Positions 18,229 to 25,985 of a stretch of DNA of 42,445 nucleotides are shown here, piece by piece (the stretch's first letter is position 1; every line of letters starts with the position of its first letter). Where the stretch lies: NCBI GenBank assembly GCA_937132045.1, contig CAKZNX010000069.1, forward strand, positions 1 to 42,445, given 5' to 3'. Made by a program: the position numbers and the translations under genes. The notes below the pieces were generated by a model. It did not search any database. It saw nothing but the letters and a program-made list of their open reading frames with translations, and was not told the DNA's origin. This stretch comes from an uncultured bacterium. GTDB lineage: Bacteria; Armatimonadota; HRBIN16.

Positions 18229-18792
18229 TCAGGGTCTTCTAGCCCGCCCTGGTATTGGACGGGAAGAGTAGGCAGGCTGGCTCCAATCTGGGTCGTCATC
18301 GAAGAGTGACGGCGTGGTTGCTCTTCGCAGTTCGGATTCGGTCTGACAAGTCCCATCCCTCCGAATATGAACCGCATCGATACCATAGTGGTCAAATAGA
18401 TGTCTGGCTATCAGCAGACGACGGTGGCAATGCTTAGGGTCTTCTTCGGCACACATCAGGGCAACTCGTCTCTCTTGACCGAGCACGTCCAGAACTTTCT
18501 GGATACCTTGCTTGAACACGCTGGTATTGCTGAAGGCATCATAGTTAGCGTAACCGCGCTGGTCGTAAAGGTCATCCCCATCCAGTCTGCCTCCCAGAAG
18601 ATTACCCATGTAGCAGTAAATGATGCCTGTCGCACCCAGAGCCGACTCGAGGCTTGCCCTGTCAAACTGAGTATGCCAGCGCGATGTTGGAACAGACCGA
18701 ACGTCAATGAGCGTGTCCACTGTGTGCATGCGGAGCAACTCGATGAATCGCTCAATCTGGTGGTTGGAGTGCCCTATTGTAAACAGTGGCAT
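18229..18792 (-). CDS. DUF488 family protein (first copy)
   Basis: ATG 18792 follows GGGGAG. The 187-residue product has the DUF488 pattern: TIGHSNHQIERFIELLRMHTVDTLIDVRSVPTS at the N-terminus, YMGNLLGGR in the middle, and the Cys/His signature ALMCAEEDPKHCHRRLLIARHL. The biochemical role of the family is not established; its conserved Arg, Cys and His residues suggest an enzyme or nucleic-acid-related activity. The last 40 residues (SLFDDDPDWSQPAYSSRPIPGRARRP) are a poorly conserved tail. It has its own extended -10 promoter and belongs to a lower-GC cassette with the next two genes. Confidence 0.85.
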   Translation of the reverse strand: MPLFTIGHSNHQIERFIELLRMHTVDTLIDVRSVPTSRWHTQFDRASLESALGATGIIYCYMGNLLGGRLDGDDLYDQRGYANYDAFSNTSVFKQGIQKVLDVLGQERRVALMCAEEDPKHCHRRLLIARHLFDHYGIDAVHIRRDGTCQTESELRRATTPSLFDDDPDWSQPAYSSRPIPGRARRP

Positions 18793-18829
18793 GTGTGCTC
18801 TCCCCTGTGTTGACGTGCTCTACTACCAG

Positions 18830-18838
18830 ATTATAGCA
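18830..18838 (-). promoter_or_regulatory. Extended -10 promoter for the first DUF488 gene
   Basis: On the minus strand the sequence reads TGCTATAAT, a perfect extended -10. It lies about 38 bases upstream of the ATG and just beyond the stop of the preceding gene. No clear -35 is present, as is common for extended -10 promoters. Confidence 0.6.
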
Positions 18839-18844
18839 TGTTTC

Positions 18845-19561
18845 TTATGGCGCAGCATCAAGCCCTCGTTCATCTTTGCCGTTCTGGGTTAAGGCTGGTT
18901 TGCCATAGTATTGGGACACCTGAAGGTAGCATACCGGTTCGACACCCTGAGTCCTGCTCCACCAGCGGGCTAATGACAGACGAAGCAGACCGCCAGCCGG
19001 AATCACGTCAACCTCCAGCGGGGCTTCGGCAATGTAGGGTACAACAATGTTGCGGTATTCTGAACGCAGGCGGATTTTGCCTTCGGTAGTGCGCCAGACT
19101 TCCAGTTCGTGCGGTGGTATCCAGAAACAGGTGCTAAAGCTCGGAACACCTGTTCGCCGTTCAATAAATCGTGAACCGGTTTCTGAACTCACCTGCAAGA
19201 GTCCCTCAAACACGGTGTCAATGCTACCCCTATACAGGGGCACAACAGAGTTTTGTGTGATAATCTGCATCAGCCTATCGGCTATGGGTGGTGCTAGCGT
19301 GCCTGCGAGGCGCAGATGTTGAACACGGCAGTCTTCCGTGTGAGGGGGGCGTATGTTTGGGCTGGGAAGATATTCCAGCTCCAATATCTGCCCGACCTTG
19401 AAGGCAAATTCCTCGGCGTGATAAAAGGCTCCGTCCGCCTTGTGAAGGCGGAGGTTGCGTATTGGCGTGTAGCCAGTTGATGTTTGTTCCAGCTCAAGTG
19501 CCCCCACGCACTTTCGCCCTTCGCGCATCCGGGTTACTGCTACGATAGCAGCAAGACTCAT
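18845..19561 (-). CDS. Unknown protein resembling the dual-OB family, in a DUF488 cassette
   Basis: The track start (19654) lies inside the upstream gene. ATG 19561 overlaps the upstream TGA (ATGA), so translation is coupled and the product is 238 residues. The N-terminal 90 residues (MSLAAIVAVTRMREGRKCVGALELEQ ... PIRNLRLHK ... FKVGQILELEY ... PHTEDCRV) resemble what I recall as the dual OB-containing (DuOB) domain. That domain is a two-barrel fold sometimes found beside DUF488 proteins. The rest (LMQIITQNSVVPLYRGSIDTVFEGLLQVS, WWSRTQGVEPVCYLQVSQYYG) is not recognised. No signal or membrane segment is present. The family match is from memory and uncertain. Confidence 0.6.
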   Translation of the reverse strand: MSLAAIVAVTRMREGRKCVGALELEQTSTGYTPIRNLRLHKADGAFYHAEEFAFKVGQILELEYLPSPNIRPPHTEDCRVQHLRLAGTLAPPIADRLMQIITQNSVVPLYRGSIDTVFEGLLQVSSETGSRFIERRTGVPSFSTCFWIPPHELEVWRTTEGKIRLRSEYRNIVVPYIAEAPLEVDVIPAGGLLRLSLARWWSRTQGVEPVCYLQVSQYYGKPALTQNGKDERGLDAAP

Positions 19562-20061
19562 GGGCGCAAATGTACGACCTCCAGTGCCAGCTTCTGCGAG
19601 AGAAAGTCCGCGAGAATAGACCGGTGGCACGCCTCTGGTTCGCGCTCCACGCACAGTAACGCAACCACGCTTGCTCTCGGATGAATACTATCGAGAAACG
19701 AAGCGTCAGAGGCGCTATGCTGTATCTGCTGCGTGTAGACTTCGACGAATTCGGGAGATAGATGCGTTCTGTTTCGCTTGCGAATCTTGCCATCCTTGTC
19801 CTTTTGCTTTTGTATGAGACGAATTTCCTGGGTCGGTGCCAGTTGCTTGAGATGGATATACTCTATTCCGTTTTGATGCAAAAGGTCGCTAAGCGCCTTA
19901 GCATTGGCGAAGCGATAGGAGCTTCCGCGAACACCTCTGCGCTGCCTCACGTCCACAACCACTTCCACTTGATGCTCCCTGAGGTCCGCGACAAAACGCT
20001 CTTCAGTCCACCCGTAAACGCCTATCGTGACGATTCGCTTCAAGGACTGACAATATACCAA
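19558..20061 (-). CDS. DUF488 family protein (second, divergent copy)
   Basis: The start is TTG at 20061, directly behind tandem GGAGG sites; no ATG is available at the right place. The 167-residue protein carries the DUF488 framework: TIGVYGWTEERFVADLREHQVEVVVDVRQRRGVRGSSYRFANAKAL, then the Lys-rich insert QKQKDKDGKIRKRNR, and the signature ALLCVEREPEACHRSILADFL. It differs clearly from the 18229-18792 copy and belongs to another DUF488 subgroup. It is the first gene of the three-gene cassette and is coupled to the dual-OB-like gene. Confidence 0.83.
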   Translation of the reverse strand: MVYCQSLKRIVTIGVYGWTEERFVADLREHQVEVVVDVRQRRGVRGSSYRFANAKALSDLLHQNGIEYIHLKQLAPTQEIRLIQKQKDKDGKIRKRNRTHLSPEFVEVYTQQIQHSASDASFLDSIHPRASVVALLCVEREPEACHRSILADFLSQKLALEVVHLRP

Positions 20062-20096
20062 CCTCCACGACCTCCTTTGTCATGCCATTTCTGCGC

Positions 20097-21401
20097 TCAG
20101 CTTACCTTGCCCGGCGCATTGAAACGGCGCGCCGCCTCGTCCAGCACCAGCACCCAGTCTCCCCCGTCGTCTGCGGGTGGAGGAAGAAACTCCTGAACCC
20201 CGCGCGTGGCGAATGTACCGATACGCCGTGCCTTGCCGCTGCGCGGGTCAAACCACCACGCTACCGCCTGCCGTCCTGCTACCCTGCTCAGGTGCAACTG
20301 TACCGGCTTTACGCGTGGCACGTACACCATCACGTAGCTTCCATCGTCTGACCGGGTCGCTGAGATGTGTTCGCCACCCTCTCCCGCTTCGCAGGCGAGG
20401 ATACTCTGGTCGGGGACACGGCGGAGAAACGGCCGCGACAAGAGCAGCCGTCGCACGAAGGGCACCTGTGTGGCGCCGGGCAGTTTCAGCGACTCGTACC
20501 AGGGCTGGCGGGCGTGAATAACCGGCGCACGCCCCGGCGCCCACATCTGCCAGATGTTGTTACAGCCGTAGGTGTGTCCGTGCGCTCCGGCAAACAGCGC
20601 CCAGTAGGCGAACTTGCGCACATCGTACGCCTGCAGATAACCGTTCTTCGGGTCAAAATCCGACGGGATGTCTTCGTATCCGGGTTCCCCGTCCATGCAG
20701 GGCTTCGCTGGCGTTCGGGCATAGTCGGACGCAATGCGACGCCAATTGTCACGGTTTGCGCTGTGCCCGGACTGCAGCATGTTGAAGTCCAGCCAGTCGT
20801 CGTTGTGGAAGAACTCCGCGCTGGAGCGCCCACCCCAGGGATGATAGGTGATGAGCTGGCTGCGCCCAACCTGCGAACGAATGCCCTGCGCCATCGCGCG
20901 GATGATGGCGTAGTGTTCGTCGGTCTCGGGGCAGCGGTCGCCGCCCAGGATCCAGATAATGTTGCGCTGACGGTATCGGTGGGCAATCCATGCGCCATAC
21001 GCGCGGGCGTTTTCAGGGTTGAAGATGCTGGGACCCACGCCCCATTTGGGATGCCACTTGTCGCCCCAGGTGGGCAGCATTCCGATGAACAATCCCAGCT
21101 GGTTTGCCTTCTCCACCAGAAAGTCTACATGCTTCCAGTATTCCTCGTTCGGCTTTGTCGGGTCGTTGTTGACCAGAGGAGTGTGTCCGTAGGGGTTAGG
21201 GGTGTTCAGTCCGTCCAGCTCGGCAAGCGCCACTGCCTGAATCACGGTGAATCCCTTGGCAGCACGGTCGCGCAGGTACCTCTCCCCCTCTTCGCGGTTC
21301 AATCGGTGGAAAAGTTCCCAGGCGGTATCGCCCATGAAGAAGAAGGGTTGCCCGTCATCCCGTATCAGGAACCGCCGGTTATCACTGATTGCCAAACCCA
21401 T
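20097..21401 (-). CDS. DUF4038 / GH140-like glycoside hydrolase
   Basis: The track start (21449) is too early; ATG 21401 has GGGAGG at the right distance, giving 434 residues. The N-terminal TIM-barrel domain matches the DUF4038 pattern: DNRRFLIRDDGQPFFFMGDTAWELFHRLNREEGERYL, GFTVIQAVAL, GLFIGMLPTWGDKW, IIWILGGDRCP, TYHPWGGRSSAEFFHNDDWLDFNMLQSGH, CMDGEPGYEDIP. The Asp in GGDR and the Glu in DGEPGYE are probable active-site residues by comparison with GH140 apiosidases. The last 90 residues form the beta domain often called collagen-binding-like (DGSYVMVYVPRVKPVQL ... WFDPRSGKA). No signal peptide is visible, so it may act in the cytoplasm on imported oligosaccharides. Confidence 0.85.
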   Translation of the reverse strand: MGLAISDNRRFLIRDDGQPFFFMGDTAWELFHRLNREEGERYLRDRAAKGFTVIQAVALAELDGLNTPNPYGHTPLVNNDPTKPNEEYWKHVDFLVEKANQLGLFIGMLPTWGDKWHPKWGVGPSIFNPENARAYGAWIAHRYRQRNIIWILGGDRCPETDEHYAIIRAMAQGIRSQVGRSQLITYHPWGGRSSAEFFHNDDWLDFNMLQSGHSANRDNWRRIASDYARTPAKPCMDGEPGYEDIPSDFDPKNGYLQAYDVRKFAYWALFAGAHGHTYGCNNIWQMWAPGRAPVIHARQPWYESLKLPGATQVPFVRRLLLSRPFLRRVPDQSILACEAGEGGEHISATRSDDGSYVMVYVPRVKPVQLHLSRVAGRQAVAWWFDPRSGKARRIGTFATRGVQEFLPPPADDGGDWVLVLDEAARRFNAPGKVS

Positions 21402-21421
21402 TATCCTGACCTCCCGCCAGA

Positions 21422-22378
21422 TTACTCGTATTGCCCATCTGCAAGCCATTCCACCTGTTTAGGGCGGAGCGCAATGTCCGCTGCAGCCATACATTCACGC
21501 AGATGATCGAGCCTGCCCGTCGCAAAGATGGGAATGGTTGTCGGTTTCTGGTGGAGCAGCCAAGCCAGCGCCACCTGCGTGGGCGTGCAACCAATCTGCC
21601 GGGCAAGCTGTTCGGCGCGTTCGCGGCGTTTGGCGTTGAGCGGATGACCGAAGTGTTGCTCACCCCGTTCGATGCGAGCAAAGTAACCGAGAGCAGTGGA
21701 AGTGTACGCCGCAACAGGGACGTTGTTTTGCCAGTACCACTCGGCGTCCGCTTCTGTCACGTAGCGCGTGGTGGGGTCATCGCCGATTTGCCAGCTGGGT
21801 GTAGCGAGGCTCCACTGCACCTGTGAAATCACAAAGCCCTGCAGACCGTTTGCGGAGGCGTACCGATTTGCCTGCTCGATGCGCTCCACGCTCCAGTTGC
21901 TGGCTCCCAGCGCACACACTCTGCCTTCTTGAATATGGTGGTTGAGCGAATCGATAATCTCGTCCACGGGTATACGCGGGTCGTCGCGGTGCAGGTAGTA
22001 GATGTCCACTGTGTCCATCTGCAGGCGTTCCAGACTCTCCGAGAGGTCCTGTGCCACCTGTTCAGGAGCCATGTAGCGGTCGGGGCGAGGATAGACGTCT
22101 CCACCGCTGGGGTGTCCGCCCTTCGTGGCGATGACCACCTGCTCACGACAGCCGAGTTCACGGATGACTCTGCCCAGTTCGCGCTCGCTGCATCCTGCGC
22201 CCTCAGGCAGCCAGAAGGCGTAGCAGTGTGCCGTGTCTATGAAATTGCCGCCCAGTTCCAGATACTCGGCGATAAGCTGCGTGGCGTTCTTGCCCCGGAT
22301 ATGTGCCCCCAGCTCTCCCGTGCCAAGGCAGAGGGCGGAAACCGTCATGTCCGCGTGCGGAATCTGCAACCTGCGCAT
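21422..22378 (-). CDS. Aldo/keto reductase (second copy)
   Basis: ATG 22378 with GGGGTGG upstream gives 318 residues; the stop lies 20 bases before the GH140-like gene, so they form an operon. The barrel motifs are LCLGTGELG, NFIDTAHCYAFWLPEGAGCSERELGRVI (Asp, Tyr), VVIATKGGHPSG (Lys), VDIYYLHRDDPRIPVDEIIDSLN (His), LGASNWSVERI and PIFATGRLDHL. It is only distantly similar to the 17249-18208 reductase. It probably handles a sugar or sugar-derived aldehyde, given its partner. The substrate is not readable. Confidence 0.9.
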   Translation of the reverse strand: MRRLQIPHADMTVSALCLGTGELGAHIRGKNATQLIAEYLELGGNFIDTAHCYAFWLPEGAGCSERELGRVIRELGCREQVVIATKGGHPSGGDVYPRPDRYMAPEQVAQDLSESLERLQMDTVDIYYLHRDDPRIPVDEIIDSLNHHIQEGRVCALGASNWSVERIEQANRYASANGLQGFVISQVQWSLATPSWQIGDDPTTRYVTEADAEWYWQNNVPVAAYTSTALGYFARIERGEQHFGHPLNAKRRERAEQLARQIGCTPTQVALAWLLHQKPTTIPIFATGRLDHLRECMAAADIALRPKQVEWLADGQYE

Positions 22379-22439
22379 CCGACCACCCCGTAGGAAATAT
22401 TACTCGTCAGAAGCTTCTTTGGCGCGGGCGGATGCGATT

Positions 22440-22466
22440 CCTGCCCTTTATGCAACGCGGGGCAGG
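22440..22466 (-). repeat. Inverted repeat directly after the HtrA-like gene
   Basis: CCTGCCC and GGGCAGG form a 7-base stem with a 13-base loop, starting at the base after the stop codon of the HtrA-like gene. There is no T-run on either side, so this is at best a weak terminator or an mRNA-end hairpin. Confidence 0.35.
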
Positions 22467-23591
22467 TTAAGGTGCGGAAGACCTCTCGCCGAGCTGTACA
22501 CTCACTTTCAGTCGGTTCTTGCCGCGCACGACATCGATCTCCACGCGGTCACCCGGTTTCATCCGGCGCAGGAAGGCTGTCACATCGGCGGCGCGGCGCA
22601 CGGGCGTCCGGTTCAGCGCAACGACAACATCGCCCAGCCGGATACCGCCACGCGCTGCAGGGCTGTTCGGCACCACCCGAACGACTTCTGCACCTTCACC
22701 GTCGTGGTCTGCGGGCATGATGCCCAGAAAAGGACGTCGCAGTTTGCCTGCTCGCATATCGTCCAGCACAGCGCGCACGTCGTTGATGGGCACCGCCAGC
22801 GCACCACCTGTCGTGCCGAACATCGACATCTCCAGCGAGGTGCCGAGACTTGGTACCGCACTGCCTCGGGCGGTACTCGGCGGACTGAAAACCATTCCAG
22901 GCGCAATGCTGGCGACAATCACGCCCACCACCTCGCCACGGCTGTTGACCACCGGCGCCCCACTGCTCCCTGCGCCAATCGGAGCGCTGATCTGCAGCAG
23001 GTTGGACAGAAACTGTTGCTGTCCCAGCGCGCCGGTACGCTCGCGCCCTGAGACGATGCCCAGCACCACCGAGCGCTCGAATCCCCCCAGCGTGCCCACA
23101 CACAGCACCAGGCCGCCGGGCTCCACCCTGTCGGAGTCGCCCAGCGTCAGTGGCGGAGGGGTCGACTCGGAGCAGAGAATAAGGGCAAGGTTGGTGACGT
23201 CGTCCACACTCACCACCCGGGCTGAAGCTCGCTGTCCATTAGCGAAGCGCACGGTGCAGGTTTCCGCCCCCCGCACGATGTCGGCGCTGGTGAGTATCGA
23301 GCCGTCGCGATCGACGATGAAGCCGGTGCCTTTGCGCGAGATGGGGCTGGGCAGATTCAGCAAGCGCATCGCTTCCAGCCAGCGACGGGCGGTTTCGTTC
23401 TGCGGAGGCACCAGACCGGTTGACGGTATCGAGCCGGGCGATACCAGCGCTCCTCCCTCCACTGCCACCACGCCCGTCTGCACCTTGCGGGTTAGCGCTG
23501 TAATCTCCCGTTCCAGCGATTCCAGCAGGCTCTGTGCGCTGGCTGGCAGAACAATCAGCAGAAGGCACACGAGCGTTGCTATGATACGCAT
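22467..23591 (-). CDS. HtrA/DegP-like PDZ protein with substituted catalytic triad (probable pseudoprotease)
   Basis: ATG 23591 (GGAGG, 9-base spacer) is preferred over 23618; 374 residues. A signal peptide (IIATLVCLLLIVLPASA) exports it. The trypsin-like core follows (GTGFIVDRDGSILTSADIV ... LQISAPIGAGSSGAPVVNSRGEVVGV), and a C-terminal PDZ domain is clear (PFLGIMPADH ... VVPNSPAARGGIRLGDVVVALNRTPV). The catalytic His of TNNHVV is Asp here (TSADIV), and the catalytic Asp of SDLAL-type motifs is Asn (TNLALIL). Only the nucleophile Ser (GSSGAP) remains. Proteolysis is therefore unlikely; it may be a chaperone, scaffold or stress sensor. It follows the anti-sigma gene by 13 bases. Confidence 0.87.
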   Translation of the reverse strand: MRIIATLVCLLLIVLPASAQSLLESLEREITALTRKVQTGVVAVEGGALVSPGSIPSTGLVPPQNETARRWLEAMRLLNLPSPISRKGTGFIVDRDGSILTSADIVRGAETCTVRFANGQRASARVVSVDDVTNLALILCSESTPPPLTLGDSDRVEPGGLVLCVGTLGGFERSVVLGIVSGRERTGALGQQQFLSNLLQISAPIGAGSSGAPVVNSRGEVVGVIVASIAPGMVFSPPSTARGSAVPSLGTSLEMSMFGTTGGALAVPINDVRAVLDDMRAGKLRRPFLGIMPADHDGEGAEVVRVVPNSPAARGGIRLGDVVVALNRTPVRRAADVTAFLRRMKPGDRVEIDVVRGKNRLKVSVQLGERSSAP

Positions 23592-23604
23592 CGGGTATCG
23601 CCTC

Positions 23605-24345
23605 CTATTCCACGGCACCTGCTGTGGCTGGATAAGCAGCCTGCATGACGTAGGTTTCGGGTACCGGAGTGGATGCTACCGGATGCGCCTCGGACACCAC
23701 CGGCTGAACCGGCACCAGCGGCTCCGACGAAGCGGTTCCCACAGCCTCTTCGTGAGACGTCCCAACAGGCTGAGGCGTCGGTTGGGCTGCCACCACAATG
23801 CGCCTTGGTGGTTGATGTGCGGGCGCTGGCGTCCGCTGAGGCGCCTTCTCGGGTCTGGCTTGCGCCGGTGGAGCGGGTTTATCGAGCTGAGAGGGCTTCG
23901 CTTTGACGTCCTCGCTGGCAGGGGCGGCCGGCTTCCTGATTTGCGAAGGCGCAACGGGTTGTGTCTCTCGCTGGGCAAGCTGGGGAGCCGTCTGCAGAGG
24001 TTTGCCGACGTGGTCAACAGGCGCGGTGCCTCGCAACCACAGCGACAAGCCGATGACCACCGCCACAACCCCTGTCATCGAGGCGAGAGCGACCTGAAGT
24101 GGAAAAGTGCGCTGTTTGACCGCCGTGCTCACCTGCAGAGGTTGCCATCCCGCGGGTGGCGAGCTCGGCAGAAGGCGCGCGTACTGCCGCAGTGCCTGAT
24201 GCGTTCGGCGGTAGTGCAGAGCCTGCACCTGGCAGCGCGAGCAGGTCTTGAGGTGGCGTCGCACCCAATTGGGCAGACTGCCCTCTATGTCATCCTCGCA
24301 CAGCGCGAGGAAGTATTCGGCGAGTCGGCACATGAGCCGCTTCAT
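23605..24345 (-). CDS. Membrane anti-sigma factor with zinc-finger-like N-terminus
   Basis: The ATG overlaps the sigma factor stop (ATGA). The 246-residue protein has an N-terminal zf-HC2/ZAS-like segment with HLKTCSRC (H-x3-C-x2-C, residues 31-38), the usual sigma-binding module. One membrane helix lies at about residues 83-104 (LQVALASMTGVVAVVIGLSLWL). The outer 140 residues are Pro/Ala/Gln-rich and disordered. It would hold the ECF sigma factor at the membrane until a signal, perhaps through the HtrA-like partner, releases it. The long low-complexity outer region is unusual; no defined sensor domain is seen. Confidence 0.85.
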   Translation of the reverse strand: MKRLMCRLAEYFLALCEDDIEGSLPNWVRRHLKTCSRCQVQALHYRRTHQALRQYARLLPSSPPAGWQPLQVSTAVKQRTFPLQVALASMTGVVAVVIGLSLWLRGTAPVDHVGKPLQTAPQLAQRETQPVAPSQIRKPAAPASEDVKAKPSQLDKPAPPAQARPEKAPQRTPAPAHQPPRRIVVAAQPTPQPVGTSHEEAVGTASSEPLVPVQPVVSEAHPVASTPVPETYVMQAAYPATAGAVE

Positions 24346-24944
24346 GGTGATCCCCCCAAAAGCACTTCCAGACGTTGTTTAAGCAATCGGCGGGCGCGGA
24401 ACAGACGCAGCTTCACGCTTCCGACACTGCATCCCAGCGCCTTTGCCATTTCCGCATAGTCCATCCCTTCGATATCTCGCAACACAATCACCGCACGATG
24501 GTGTGGAGGCAGGGCGTCGATGGCTTTGCGCACCGTTTCCCGCAGCTCGTTGAGTTCGGCGGCGGTGTGGGGATCGATGTCCGCGTGAGAACCGCCAACG
24601 TCCCAGTCCAGCGATACCTCAGGATGCGCGTGCTTGCGCTTCACGTGGTCTATTGCCAGGTGCACGCCGATGCGGATCAGCCAAGTGCGCAGTTGCGCCT
24701 CTCCGCGGAAGCTGTCCAGCGCACGGTATGCACGCAGAAACGCCTCCTGAGTGAGGTCTTCAGCATCCTGGGTATTGCCCACCACGCCGAGTATACTGCG
24801 AAACACCGCAGAGCGATGCTGCTCCCACAGTGTGCCGAAAGCCTCCATATCGCCCGATCGGCAGCGTTCAATCAGCTGTCGCTCGCTGTCCTGTCGGGGG
24901 TGCTCTCCAGTTGCCACACGCCACTCCCAAACTTGCGCATCCAT
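24342..24944 (-). CDS. ECF-type RNA polymerase sigma factor
   Basis: ATG 24944 follows AAGGAG by 9 bases; 200 residues. Region 2 is present (GDMEAFGTLWEQHRSAVFRSILGVVGNTQDAEDLTQEAFLRAYRALDSFRGEAQLRTWLIRIGVHLAIDHVKR). A short acidic linker (DWDVGGSHADIDPHTAAE) leads to region 4 (AIDALPPHHRAVIVLRDIEGMDYAEMAKALGCSVGSVKLRLFRARRLLKQRLE). It directs RNA polymerase to a stress regulon and is coupled to its anti-sigma factor. Two matching palindromes lie upstream and may control it. Confidence 0.95.
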   Translation of the reverse strand: MDAQVWEWRVATGEHPRQDSERQLIERCRSGDMEAFGTLWEQHRSAVFRSILGVVGNTQDAEDLTQEAFLRAYRALDSFRGEAQLRTWLIRIGVHLAIDHVKRKHAHPEVSLDWDVGGSHADIDPHTAAELNELRETVRKAIDALPPHHRAVIVLRDIEGMDYAEMAKALGCSVGSVKLRLFRARRLLKQRLEVLLGGSP

Positions 24945-24966
24945 CGCGTCGCTCCTTCATCGATTC

Positions 24967-25033
24967 GGTGCGAGCACCTTAGGCTCCCCCTCGCGCCAAC
25001 CCACACTGCGGAGAGACAGCTGGTGCCCGCACC
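24967..25033. repeat. Two copies of the palindrome GGTGC-NN-GCACC in the divergent intergenic region
   Basis: GGTGCGAGCACC (24967-24978) and GGTGCCCGCACC (25022-25033) are perfect 5+2+5 dyads, with starts 55 bases apart (about five helical turns). They sit 22 and 77 bases upstream of the sigma factor start, in the 189-base gap between it and the divergent adenosyltransferase gene. Dimeric regulator sites are the simplest explanation. The rest of this gap shows nothing clear. Confidence 0.5.
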
Positions 25034-25120
25034 GTCGTCTGCTCTTGCTGGCGGGCGTGTATCCCTCCGCAAGTCCTCCGAACCACACCAACATAATAGA
25101 CGATGCCTGTCCTTATCTGT

Positions 25121-25126
25121 TATCAT
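25121..25126 (+). promoter_or_regulatory. Possible -10 giving a leaderless transcript
   Basis: TATCAT matches the -10 consensus at five of six bases and ends 7 bases before the ATG at 25134. No ribosome site precedes that ATG. Transcription would then start at the A of the start codon. No convincing -35 is seen. Confidence 0.35.
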
Positions 25127-25133
25127 GGTGTAT

Positions 25134-25985
25134 ATGAGCCAGATCATCACCCTGCTAACCGACTTCGGCACAGAAGACACCTACGTGGGTGTGATGAAGG
25201 GTGTTATCGCCTCCATCTGCCCTTCGGCTCTGGTGGTTGACCTCACGCATGAAGTGCCCCCGCAGGACGTTGCTACAGGAGCGTTTCTGCTGGACGTTTC
25301 GGTGGACTACTTCCCTCAGGACACGGTGCATGTGGCGGTGGTCGATCCCGGCGTGGGCACCGCGCGCAAACCCGTAGCCATCCGGACGGAACAGGCGTAT
25401 TACGTTGGTCCGGATAACGGCATTTTCACGCTGGTGCTGCAGCGCCACCGGATGCGCAGGGCGGTGTGTCTGGATAATCCACAGTATCACCTGCCTGAAA
25501 AGAGCACGACGTTTCACGGCAGGGACGTATTCGCTCCGGTGGCGGCGCATCTTGCCTGCGGGGTGCCCTTCGAGCAGCTTGGTACGCCTGTTTCCAGTCT
25601 CCAGCGTCTGCCACTGCCGCGCGTGCGGGTAGACTGGCATGGCATTCGCGCCACTGTGGTGCATATCGACCGCTTCGGCAACGCCATCACCAACCTGACA
25701 CGCTCGGATTACGAGGCGTGGTGCCGCCGCTGGGACGTGAAAGAGAATCTGGCTCGGGTGGAGTGCGCAGGCGTTCGGCTATCTATATGCCAGACGTATG
25801 GCGAGGTGCCCGACGGACAACCGCTGGCGCTGTTCGGCAGCAGTAAAAGGCTGGAAGTGGCGGTGAACAGGGGCAATGCAGCGCAGGTATTCCGGTTGAA
25901 ACGCGGCGACACTATCAGGGTACTGCGTCAGGAAACCGCCCCACCGCCGCGCCCGCAGAGGTCGCTGAATCTGGGTTTGAAGTGA
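25134..25985 (+). CDS. SAM hydroxide adenosyltransferase (DUF62 / SAM_adeno_trans family)
   Basis: The track merges this gene with antisense sequence from 24375. Homology begins at MSQIITLLTDFGTEDTYVGVMKGVI, so ATG 25134 is chosen (ATG 25125 is an alternative); 283 residues. Family motifs are LLTDFGTEDTYVG, VVDLTHEVPPQDVATGAFLL, VHVAVVDPGVGTARKPVA, YVGPDNGIFTLVL, TFHGRDVFAPVAAHLA and VHIDRFGNAITNL. The enzyme splits S-adenosylmethionine with hydroxide to adenosine and methionine and is a relative of fluorinases. DGQPLALFGSSKRLEVAVNRGNAAQ closes the C-terminal beta domain. It is cytoplasmic. Its biological purpose in bacteria is still poorly known. Confidence 0.92.
   Translation: MSQIITLLTDFGTEDTYVGVMKGVIASICPSALVVDLTHEVPPQDVATGAFLLDVSVDYFPQDTVHVAVVDPGVGTARKPVAIRTEQAYYVGPDNGIFTLVLQRHRMRRAVCLDNPQYHLPEKSTTFHGRDVFAPVAAHLACGVPFEQLGTPVSSLQRLPLPRVRVDWHGIRATVVHIDRFGNAITNLTRSDYEAWCRRWDVKENLARVECAGVRLSICQTYGEVPDGQPLALFGSSKRLEVAVNRGNAAQVFRLKRGDTIRVLRQETAPPPRPQRSLNLGLK

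Noticed and set aside
20062-20096. Search for att sites or direct repeats bounding the DUF488 cassette
   Set aside because: I looked at both edges of 18229-20061 and saw no direct repeat, tRNA or transposase remnant, so mobility is not supported beyond the lower GC.
22519-24459. 646-residue plus-strand ORF
   Set aside because: It is antisense to the HtrA-like and anti-sigma genes, has Arg/Ser-rich non-protein-like composition and no ribosome site. It is a shadow of high-GC coding sequence.
24375-25133. N-terminal 253 residues of the 24375-25985 plus-strand ORF
   Set aside because: The true gene begins at 25134, where family homology starts. The upstream part is the open antisense frame of the sigma factor plus the intergenic region.
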